Assembly (NCBI GenBank): GCA_028698695.1 | Contig: JAQVWB010000151.1 | Coordinates: 1-5,083, forward strand | DNA: 5,083 nucleotides | Reading direction: 5' to 3' | Source: Syntrophomonadaceae bacterium | GTDB taxonomy: Bacteria > Bacillota > Syntrophomonadia > Syntrophomonadales > Syntrophomonadaceae | In this document: piece by piece, positions 1 through 4,999 of the stretch | Numbering within the stretch: the first letter of the stretch is position 1 | Layout: each line of letters starts with the position of its first letter | Position numbers and translations under genes: made by a program | Notes under the pieces: generated by a model | The model's input: only the letters and a program-made list of their open reading frames with translations | What the model was told of the DNA's origin: nothing | The model's database searches: none

Positions 1-348
1 ATTCCTTTAGCCGAAGCCACCATTTATCTGTGTCTGGCTCCTAAAAGCAACTCCAGTAAAATAGCCATTGATAATGCTATGGCCACGGTCAGAGAAATGT
101 CCCGCATAACAGTACCCGCACATATAGCCGATAGTTCTCACTCTCAGGCTTCCCGACTGTTGAAAAAAGGTCAGGGCTATAAGTATCCCCCCGACTTTGG
201 CGGATATGTAGAACAATCTTATTTACCTGACGAATTGAGCGGCTTAACTTTATATAAACCAAGCGGCAAAGGTTATGAAGCCAATTTAGCAGACTTTATG
301 AACAAACTGCCTAATCTGAAAAATAGAAATAAAAAATCAGATAATTAA
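1..348 (+). CDS. rarA: RarA/MgsA replication-associated recombination ATPase, C-terminal fragment
   Basis: The reading frame is open from the first base and ends in TAA, giving the last 115 residues of a protein whose family is normally about 420-440 residues; the AAA+ ATPase core lies off the left edge. What is visible is the MgsA-type C-terminal domain: an EATIYLCLAPKSN helix, a TVPAHIADS stretch, and the family hallmark GYKYPPDFGGY followed by YLPDEL and a YKPSGKGYE-like tail. RarA is a tetrameric DNA-dependent ATPase that acts at stalled replication forks in the cytoplasm, helping fork restart and recombination (family knowledge). The last residues are a basic KNRNKK tail. The gene converges on the csoR-trxA operon, and no clear T-tract terminator in its own direction is seen. 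The ATG at 79 is internal and not the true start. Confidence 0.93.
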   Translation: MPLAEATIYLCLAPKSNSSKIAIDNAMATVREMSRITVPAHIADSSHSQASRLLKKGQGYKYPPDFGGYVEQSYLPDELSGLTLYKPSGKGYEANLADFMNKLPNLKNRNKKSDN

Positions 349-360
349 AGATTTTACCAA

Positions 361-388
361 ACAAAAACCGCCTGACAAAAACAGACGG
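361..388 (-). terminator. Intrinsic terminator, distal of a tandem pair after trxA
   Basis: Read on the minus strand, CCGTCTG pairs with CAGGCGG (7 bp with one G-T wobble) around a T-rich 7-nt loop and is followed directly by TTTTTGT. On the plus strand the wobble becomes a C-A mismatch and no T run follows, so the element is directional toward rarA and serves the trxA operon as a backup terminator. Confidence 0.75.
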
Positions 389-400
389 CTAAAAAGTCGT

Positions 401-439
401 AAAAACATTGCGACAGCGGGCGGATCTCCACTGTCGCAA
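401..439 (-). terminator. Intrinsic terminator, proximal, just after trxA
   Basis: A perfect 9-bp inverted repeat, TTGCGACAG at 408-416 and CTGTCGCAA at 431-439, surrounds a 14-nt loop. It begins 14 nt after the trxA stop codon and in the minus direction is followed by TGTTTTTA. It is the first of two terminators in tandem. In the plus direction the stem is followed only by ACATTTAAG, so it would be at best a weak terminator for rarA. Confidence 0.75.
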
Positions 440-453
440 ACATTTAAGTATAA

Positions 454-780
454 CTAAGCCAGCACTTCATTAATGACTGTCTGAAGCTGGTTTTTATTTT
501 GTGCTCCGACAATGCGCTTTACTTCCTGCCCACCTTTGAAAAATATCAGGGTTGGAACTCCACGAATTCCATATTTTACTGCCACGGCCTTATTGTCGTC
601 CACATTTACTTTTCCCACATTCAGTTTTCCACTATTGTCAGTTGCCAGGCTATCTACAATCGGACCAACCATTTTACAAGGGCCACACCAGGGAGCCCAA
701 AAATCTACTAAAACCGGTAATTCTGACTTTATAACTTCCTGTTCAAAATTAGTTTCGGTTAATGCCTTTACTTCCGCCAT
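454..780 (-). CDS. trxA: Thioredoxin
   Basis: A 108-residue protein of exactly the usual thioredoxin length. It carries the redox motif WCGPCK with Cys32 and Cys35, the buried Asp26 in VDFWAPW, and the cis-proline Pro76 in the GVPTLIFFKGG strand, so all catalytic landmarks are present. It would reduce protein disulfides in the cytoplasm, with electrons from thioredoxin reductase (family knowledge; no reductase gene is in this window). The start is fixed by AGGAGGG at 787-793, six bases before ATG. It follows csoR by 19 bases on the same strand and is followed by two tandem terminators, so it is the last gene of a csoR-trxA operon. It is therefore probably controlled by the CsoR-type operator upstream of csoR, which would make it a stress-induced thioredoxin rather than the housekeeping copy (inference). 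Confidence 0.97.
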   Translation of the reverse strand: MAEVKALTETNFEQEVIKSELPVLVDFWAPWCGPCKMVGPIVDSLATDNSGKLNVGKVNVDDNKAVAVKYGIRGVPTLIFFKGGQEVKRIVGAQNKNQLQTVINEVLA

Positions 781-799
781 GATTATCCCTCCTGAATAA

Positions 800-1072
800 T
801 TATTTTATAAGCCGGCTCATGGTAGTCATTATCTCCTGAAATACCTCGGAATTACCCTGCTCATCAAGAGCATTGTCCAAACATTCATGAGCATGACATT
901 CAAATACCATTAACCCGACTTTATTCACTGCTGCTCTGATTGCTGCTATCTGATTAAGAATTTCATTACACTCAGCTTCATTTTCAACCATACGTTGAAC
1001 ACCGCGAACCTGACCTTCTATTCTTCTTAATCTGGTCAAAATGTCTTTCTGATTATCAGCCTTGGATACCAT
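800..1072 (-). CDS. csoR: CsoR-family copper-sensing transcriptional repressor
   Basis: A 90-residue, all-helical DUF156 (CsoR/RcnR) protein. The family core RLRRIEGQVRGVQRMVE is at residues 14-30. The metal-binding triad is complete: Cys35, His60 and Cys64, with the 25- and 4-residue spacings of Cu(I)-sensing CsoR. This separates it from FrmR and RcnR, which lack the last Cys, and from persulfide-sensing CstR, which lacks the His. An additional Cys59 lies next to the ligand His. Family members are tetramers that leave DNA when Cu(I) binds. The promoter upstream has a consensus sigma-A form with a fitting dyad operator, so autoregulation is very likely. No AAGGA-to-ATG spacing is available, so the GAGGGGGG within the operator is the probable ribosome binding site. 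The partner gene is trxA rather than the usual copA or copZ, so a thiol or other signal cannot be excluded. Confidence 0.93.
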   Translation of the reverse strand: MVSKADNQKDILTRLRRIEGQVRGVQRMVENEAECNEILNQIAAIRAAVNKVGLMVFECHAHECLDNALDEQGNSEVFQEIMTTMSRLIK

Positions 1073-1077
1073 TCCTT

Positions 1078-1094
1078 ATACCCCCCTCGGGTAT
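1078..1094 (-). promoter_or_regulatory. CsoR-type operator dyad overlapping the csoR ribosome binding site
   Basis: A 17-bp dyad with perfect 6-base arms, ATACCC and GGGTAT, around a 5-base G/C-rich centre, containing a run of six G (minus strand). This A/T-flanked G-C tract layout is that of known CsoR operators in Firmicutes. It starts about 3 bases after the predicted transcription start, where a bound repressor would block the polymerase. The same bases (GAGGGGGG, 1081-1088) sit 8 bases before the csoR ATG and are the only good ribosome binding site, so the arms could also fold in the mRNA. Confidence 0.8.
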
Positions 1095-1103
1095 CTTTAA
1101 TAC

Positions 1104-1132
1104 AGTATAAGAATAAAGATTTAAAAAGTCAA
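1104..1132 (-). promoter_or_regulatory. Sigma-A promoter of csoR-trxA
   Basis: On the minus strand TTGACT (1127-1132) and TATACT (1104-1109) are separated by exactly 17 bases, each one mismatch from consensus. Transcription would start near 1097, about 25 bases before the csoR start codon. Confidence 0.85.
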
Positions 1133-1211
1133 TATTTATATCCATATTTTTCTCTGCAGTTATTACAGGAATACTTTTGTCGTAAATGAGACTCGCAACA
1201 ACTTCCAATAG

Positions 1212-1248
1212 AAAAAGGGGTGCCAGGCAAACCCTGAGACACCCCTTT
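1212..1248 (-). terminator. Intrinsic terminator after the 34-residue membrane protein gene
   Basis: On the minus strand AAAGGGGTG and CACCCCTTT form a perfect 9-bp stem, continued by an inner CAGG/CCTG stem, and the stem runs into TTTTT. It starts 12 bases after the small gene's stop codon. It likely closes the whole minus-strand transcript coming from the three-gene operon. No T run follows in the plus direction. Confidence 0.85.
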
Positions 1249-1259
1249 AAAAACCAGCT

Positions 1260-1364
1260 TTACCAGAGTAAATAATATACTCCGATTCCAATCCCCATAG
1301 CTATTATTATCCAAATAAGTGTACGTATCAATTCATTTTTAACTTGTTTGGTCAGTTCCTCCAC
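1260..1364 (-). CDS. Small single-span membrane protein, 34 residues, GTG start
   Basis: A short frame starting at GTG (1362-1364) and ending in TAA. It is preceded by GGAGGAGG (1374-1381), a near-perfect ribosome binding site 9 bases upstream, and is followed 12 bases later by a strong terminator. These flanks are the main support for it being real. The protein has a charged N-terminal stretch (MEELTKQVKNELIR), then one hydrophobic segment of about 20 residues (residues 15-34) with a GIGIG small-residue motif and aromatic YY and W near the end, the form of a single-pass micro-protein with its charged head in the cytoplasm. It lies 87 bases after the VanW-like gene with no strong terminator between, so it may be its fourth operon member or have its own weak promoter. 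I recognise no family; the function is unknown. Confidence 0.7.
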   Translation of the reverse strand: MEELTKQVKNELIRTLIWIIIAMGIGIGVYYLLW

Positions 1365-1409
1365 CCTGTAATTCCTCCTCCAGCAATATTATGCCTATAT
1401 AATTTTATA

Positions 1410-1438
1410 TTATAACACTTTTATGTATAGTTTTATAA
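1410..1438. repeat. Imperfect AT-rich inverted repeat between the VanW-like and micro-protein genes
   Basis: TTATAA at 1410-1415 and 1433-1438 form 10-base arms with one mismatch around a 9-base loop. It lies 14 bases after the VanW-like stop codon. The stem has almost no G-C pairs and no T run, so it is more likely an mRNA-end structure or a by-product of AT-rich sequence than a terminator. A TATAAT-like -10 sequence overlaps it on the minus strand, without a convincing -35. Confidence 0.35.
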
Positions 1439-1451
1439 TTCCATTTTGTTG

Positions 1452-2675
1452 CTATTTCTTTATATTATCAGGTCCTACAGCCAGGACGGTATCAACAGCA
1501 GGCTTAATATCCTGGGCAAGCAATAATCGTACGGTTTCTTTTCCCTGTCTTGATTCAATCTGATACAGGTTGATAACTGTGCCGTCACTACCCTCGCTGA
1601 TTAATACCTGTTTGTCAGGCATAAGCTTACGGTCGATCACATAATCAGTTTTGGCAGGTAATATTTCTTCTTCACTAAACAAAGAAATTTTGGTAGTTTG
1701 ATCGCTTGATTCGCCAATTATCTGACAGCATAGAAAATTTTCTTCTCTATAGGCCGTTATTGCAATTGCACTCTTAAAATGGTTGCTTATTTGCAATTTA
1801 TCCTGATTTGTAATCAAACCTGCTTGTTTCGCAGCCTTCATAACCAGATTAATCGCTTTCAATTGGTTATTGGTCAATGGTTCAAGCTGATTAATTTTTA
1901 AAATGTCATTTATGTATATAGTTTCATCAGGTAAAATAATCTGTTCATGAAAGTGCATAAGAACATCATCTATTTCATTACTGTTTTCGTATGAGGTTAT
2001 AGCTGCTACAGCCAATACATCCTTAATATTCTTAATATCATGCAACCTTACCCGCGGAGATATTTTTTTATAAACCAATTCAACCGGCCCCAGATTTCCT
2101 GATTCCAGTTCTTTGTACAAAGGATACTTTGAGGCATATATGTCTATGTTTAAGCCATGCTGATCAGCAATGTATGTATAATTTTTACCTTTGAACCCGA
2201 ATTGTGCATCTTTGGCAGGCCGGTCATAGGTCCTTTTCACCTGTTTCAAATGGTTAATTATTTGTTCTTCGTTCCAGGAAAATACCGGGGATATTTGTCT
2301 TGATTTCCCCCGGATTATTACTGACTTTAATACTGAATTGCCACCGGCTTCTTCAGCCAAATATTTATCAGTTTTCTCAATCGTAGCAACCGGATTATAT
2401 TCAATACCAAATAAGGGTAGTGGAATATCAAGGGTTTTATCATCAATTAATAATTGCAGATGATTCCCCCATGAAGAAATAAGACCGGACTTCAATTGCT
2501 GCAAAGCCTGGTCCTTCTCCATATTACCAATATTTGTTCCCCCAACTATAATATTGGAGGGATATTTTCGGGCATCCCGCTCAGCAAGTATAAAGGAAGC
2601 AGTAGTGATAGTAATTACTACTGCCAATAATATGCTTAACACCCCGTGATAATATTCTATTCTGGGCTTTTCCAT
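1452..2675 (-). CDS. Membrane-anchored VanW/YoaR-type protein with a degenerate VanW domain
   Basis: A 407-residue protein. One hydrophobic segment at residues 11-31, without a clear signal peptidase site, acts as an N-terminal anchor; the rest should be outside. Residues 41-125 hold a first wall-binding-like unit (IIVGGTNIGNMEKDQALQQL). Residues 150-207 match the pattern of the PG_binding_4 domain (RPAKDAQFGF, then YIADQHGLNIDI). Residues 219-335 align with VanW in order (ITSYENS, LPDETIYIN for the usual PGE-FSFN, AAKQAGL near a His). The hallmark GGG-C-Q-ST-LY motif is missing, replaced by LEPLTNNQLKAIN. The tail (residues 358-402) resembles a G5-like end (EGSDGTVINLYQIESRQGKE). The start has a GGAG site 7 bases upstream. 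It is the third gene of a tight operon, 20 bases after the PRC-barrel gene. VanW family function is not settled; a role at the cell wall is inference. Confidence 0.75.
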   Translation of the reverse strand: MEKPRIEYYHGVLSILLAVVITITTASFILAERDARKYPSNIIVGGTNIGNMEKDQALQQLKSGLISSWGNHLQLLIDDKTLDIPLPLFGIEYNPVATIEKTDKYLAEEAGGNSVLKSVIIRGKSRQISPVFSWNEEQIINHLKQVKRTYDRPAKDAQFGFKGKNYTYIADQHGLNIDIYASKYPLYKELESGNLGPVELVYKKISPRVRLHDIKNIKDVLAVAAITSYENSNEIDDVLMHFHEQIILPDETIYINDILKINQLEPLTNNQLKAINLVMKAAKQAGLITNQDKLQISNHFKSAIAITAYREENFLCCQIIGESSDQTTKISLFSEEEILPAKTDYVIDRKLMPDKQVLISEGSDGTVINLYQIESRQGKETVRLLLAQDIKPAVDTVLAVGPDNIKK

Positions 2676-2695
2676 TACAATACTCCAAAATCAGT

Positions 2696-3427
2696 TTACT
2701 TGGCACAGTGAGATAATTCGAGGAATTTATCTTTAGCTTCGGCCAATTTTATGATATCTTCATTTATTACTGTACCTTCGCCTATTATTACCTGTCCATT
2801 ATCATCTTTAATGTCCTGGGTTACCTTTTTCCCCATAATAAATTCCCTTTGACGTTGTTTGAACAGTGCGGTGCCATCACTGCTACCGTTAGTGTTCCGA
2901 GAAATTTCTTCCTCACTTGATGCGGCTGTTTCCTGAGGTATTTCTATCGTATCATCTGCATCCTGGCGAACTACAACAACATCACCGCCATAAGTCAATA
3001 CCTGATCAGAATTGATAACCTCAATTTTGTTCTCATCCTCTATAGTTTTATATTCCAAACGTGTAATCCTGCCAGTGGATTCTTCGATTTCATACTCGCT
3101 GATTACACCAATCAAGTTACCACGATTAGTTAATACCCGACTGCCTTTAACCTCAATATTTCTTTCCAGCAAATTATTCGCATTAGCTGTTTCACTAATA
3201 TGGGTCAGCAAAGTCTCGCTTTCAGTAGTTACGGCATGTTCGCCAATTCCTGCTACTGACCGGTATGATAATACACGCGCACCCACATACCAGCTTCCAT
3301 TGCTCACCATGATATAATCAACTTTTCCCTCTTCCGGATTGATAAGAAGGTCTTTAACCTGTCCAATCTTACGCCCATCAACTATAGAGAAGACTGGCAG
3401 ACCTATAATCTCCTGGGTTCTTTTCAT
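2696..3427 (-). CDS. Double PRC-barrel protein
   Basis: A 243-residue soluble protein with no membrane segment. PRC-barrel 1 covers about residues 5-78 (IIGLPVFSIVDGRKIGQVKDLLI, then VDYIMVSNGSWYVGARVL). PRC-barrel 2 covers about 90-153 (GSRVLTNRGNLIGVISEYEI, then RITRLEYKTI and GGDVVVV). An acidic Ser/Thr-rich linker at 156-190 leads to a C-terminal motif at 195-239 (MGKKVTQDIKDDNGQVIIGEG, then EDIIKLAEAKDKFLELS) that I also associate with PRC-barrel proteins of Gram-positive bacteria (recalled, not checked). PRC barrels serve as small binding or adaptor modules in photosynthetic reaction centre H, RimM and many uncharacterised Firmicute proteins such as YrrD. The ATG follows a GGGAG site at proper distance, and the previous gene's stop is only 5 bases upstream, so translation is likely coupled. 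The partner it binds is unknown. Confidence 0.82.
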   Translation of the reverse strand: MKRTQEIIGLPVFSIVDGRKIGQVKDLLINPEEGKVDYIMVSNGSWYVGARVLSYRSVAGIGEHAVTTESETLLTHISETANANNLLERNIEVKGSRVLTNRGNLIGVISEYEIEESTGRITRLEYKTIEDENKIEVINSDQVLTYGGDVVVVRQDADDTIEIPQETAASSEEEISRNTNGSSDGTALFKQRQREFIMGKKVTQDIKDDNGQVIIGEGTVINEDIIKLAEAKDKFLELSHCAK

Positions 3428-3432
3428 TTTTT

Positions 3433-4644
3433 CTACTCCCTTCCGCTCTCCAGTAATTCAATTTCCTCTGCCACCTTCAACCTGACTAGACGAGGTACAG
3501 ATGAGGCAGGCATATTACCCATACGCAACCGCGTCAGTTCTCGAATAAGTACCTCAATATAAACAATCTGTTTATTTATTTCCCTAATTATAGCAGGTTC
3601 AACTTGAGTAAATCCAACCAGTTGATTAAGTATTTCTTTTGCTTTGGAAAAAGCTCCAATCTCTTTATAAATATAAACTCTTTCAAGGCCCAACAAACAG
3701 CGCATACCTTCACCCTGAGCAAGTTCATAAGCCCTGGCAAACGCTTCTCCTGCTTCCAGTATGCGTCCCTGCAGCTTGTAATCAAATCCCCGACCAACCA
3801 GATTGAGAACCTCATCAGATTCAACCGGGTCGACCAGTTTTTCCGGCAATGGCCTGAATTCATTTCCTATTTTTTCATCTTCAACCGGTGTTTTGTCTAC
3901 AGCCTTATCCGACTCAATAATATCCGGTTTTTTATTAAGCGACTCTTCATCATCTGTATTTGATTCAATATTCTCCTGTTCTACTTTGTATCCAGTAACT
4001 TCCCCGCTATTTACCTCTGTATCAGGCAGATCATCACGTGTCTCCGGTTCAATCACTATGTCCTGTACTTTTTCATCAGTTACTTTTTCTACATCTGCCA
4101 CTTCTTCAATATCTGCAACAACTGCCACAGCCGTTTCCTCATTTGTTATGTTTGCCTCCAGCCAACCTTGTCTGTCATCTTCCGAATGAACATTTAAATC
4201 TGTTAATTGGTCCGTATCAATATTAACTGAGCTAATCCTTTCTTCCAAATCAAAGCTAACTTCTTTTTCTTCTGTGGGTTGAACTTCCCTGGCAGGTTCG
4301 TCATTTTGATTTATTGATGAGCTCGTTACTTCATTATTGCTGCCGGTTACTTCTTCAAAATTCCCCGCATTTGCCCCCAATGGCTGTCTTAATTGTACTA
4401 CTTGCATTAACCAGGGGTACATAATAAAGACTGCCATTACTGCCAGTGCCATAATATATACTATTATGGATGTTACCGTACCTAATCGGGACATTGAAAT
4501 AGGGAATAAAACAATCATTAAAAATGAAACCACATTAACGATTATAATATCCCTGGTTTCATAACCATCTTTGTGTAATAAGTAAGTCATGATTAAACCA
4601 ATGGGAATGAAAATAAAAATTATATACAAAACATATTCCTGCAT
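3433..4644 (-). CDS. Three-TM protein with acidic linker and C-terminal TPR-like domain
   Basis: A 403-residue protein that I do not recognise as a named family. Three hydrophobic segments at about residues 4-23, 32-51 and 56-79 form the N-terminal base; positive charges between the first two and after the third (LHKDGYETR, QLRQP) suggest the C-terminus is cytoplasmic. Residues 95-275 are a long, disordered-looking linker very rich in Glu, Asp, Val, Ser and Thr. Residues 277-345 hold two TPR-like helix pairs (FDYKLQGRILEAGEAFARAYELA, then a matching pair ending in AKEILNQLV), followed by a helical tail to 403 with basic and acidic stretches. The design suits a membrane-tethered scaffold. The ATG is preceded by AGAGGT. 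It is the first gene of the operon, five bases ahead of the PRC-barrel gene. Confidence 0.72.
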   Translation of the reverse strand: MQEYVLYIIFIFIPIGLIMTYLLHKDGYETRDIIIVNVVSFLMIVLFPISMSRLGTVTSIIVYIMALAVMAVFIMYPWLMQVVQLRQPLGANAGNFEEVTGSNNEVTSSSINQNDEPAREVQPTEEKEVSFDLEERISSVNIDTDQLTDLNVHSEDDRQGWLEANITNEETAVAVVADIEEVADVEKVTDEKVQDIVIEPETRDDLPDTEVNSGEVTGYKVEQENIESNTDDEESLNKKPDIIESDKAVDKTPVEDEKIGNEFRPLPEKLVDPVESDEVLNLVGRGFDYKLQGRILEAGEAFARAYELAQGEGMRCLLGLERVYIYKEIGAFSKAKEILNQLVGFTQVEPAIIREINKQIVYIEVLIRELTRLRMGNMPASSVPRLVRLKVAEEIELLESGRE

Positions 4645-4675
4645 AATTTACCTCTTATTTATAATCACTGTAAAT

Positions 4676-4682
4676 TTCGACA
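4676..4682 (-). promoter_or_regulatory. Spo0A-box-like site
   Basis: Minus-strand TGTCGAA matches the core of the 0A box, the binding site of the sporulation regulator Spo0A in Firmicutes. It lies 32 bases before the first gene of the three-gene operon. A second, looser match, TTTGTCAAA, is at 4778-4786 on the same strand. Seven-base matches occur by chance, so this is only suggestive. Confidence 0.3.
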
Positions 4683-4701
4683 GACTTATTATGATTTCCT
4701 G

Positions 4702-4718
4702 CAAAAAAGCGTTTTTTG
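4702..4718. repeat. A-tract/T-tract inverted repeat in the divergent region
   Basis: CAAAAAA and TTTTTTG form perfect 7-base arms around GCG. With only one G-C pair in the stem it is unlikely to terminate transcription; phased A- and T-tracts like these can bend DNA. It lies close to where the weak minus-strand promoter would start. Confidence 0.45.
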
Positions 4719-4721
4719 TTG

Positions 4722-4749
4722 CTTATATAAAACTACTATATTCTTCCAA
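4722..4749 (-). promoter_or_regulatory. Weak candidate sigma-A promoter of the three-gene operon
   Basis: On the minus strand TTGGAA (4744-4749) and TATAAG (4722-4727) are 16 bases apart. This would give an untranslated leader of about 70 bases before the first gene. The fit is moderate and the surrounding DNA is so AT-rich that chance matches are common. Confidence 0.3.
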
Positions 4750-4945
4750 CCTGATAATGTATTCTAATATGATAAATTTTGACAAACATTGTAATAATCC
4801 TGCCAAGCTGAAATTTTCTGTTTTATTATGTTCCGTAATGTTAAATGCTCTTGTTTTAATCCAGGAATTTTTTTTTGGAAGGTTTTTACCTATTAAGGAA
4901 GGATAATTTTTTATTGATGGCGAATAATTCATACTGAGTGGTTTT

Positions 4946-4960
4946 AGACTATTATAGTCT
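4946..4960. promoter_or_regulatory. Perfect 15-bp palindrome upstream of the thiolase gene, possible operator
   Basis: AGACTAT and ATAGTCT are perfect 7-base arms around one central T. It lies 39 bases before the thiolase start. TATTAT at 4950-4955 within it could be a -10 box, with a weak TTCATA 16 bases upstream, in which case a protein bound here would cover the promoter. The regulator is not known; a TetR- or GntR-type fatty-acid regulator would be the natural guess. Confidence 0.45.
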
Positions 4961-4999
4961 GCAGTGTAGAACGAAAAAAATATTTAAGGGGGAAATTTA

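Larger units (their letters stand above)
4645..4999. other. AT-rich divergent intergenic region
   Basis: About 355 bases between the start of the minus-strand operon and the plus-strand thiolase gene. It holds the ribosome binding sites of both genes, the weak minus-strand promoter, Spo0A-box-like sites, an A/T-tract dyad, two GGAAGG copies exactly 20 bases apart (4877 and 4897), and the palindrome. Open frames through it lack ribosome binding sites and family features, so I see no gene here. Confidence 0.6.

Noticed and set aside
1129..1314. A 61-residue minus-strand open frame ending in a Cys-rich stretch (SCCESHLRQKYSCNNC) that looks a little like a zinc ribbon.
   Set aside because: It has no ribosome binding site, overlaps the 34-residue gene in another frame, runs through the strong terminator at 1212-1248, and ends inside the csoR -35 box. 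At most it is a decayed remnant.
1410..1438. The AT-rich inverted repeat as a terminator of the VanW-like gene.
   Set aside because: The stem lacks G-C pairs and no T run follows on the minus strand, so it was listed only as a repeat.
3803..4189. A Ser/Thr-rich 128-residue plus-strand frame opposite the TM-TPR gene.
   Set aside because: Its low-complexity composition is the mirror of the Glu/Asp-rich linker codons on the other strand; no independent gene signals.
4589..4906. A 105-residue plus-strand open frame in the divergent region.
   Set aside because: It overlaps the start of the TM-TPR gene, has no ribosome binding site, and its composition simply reflects AT-rich DNA.
4723..4932. A 69-residue minus-strand open frame in the divergent region.
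   Set aside because: No ribosome binding site and no recognisable family pattern; it passes through the likely control sequences of the downstream operon.
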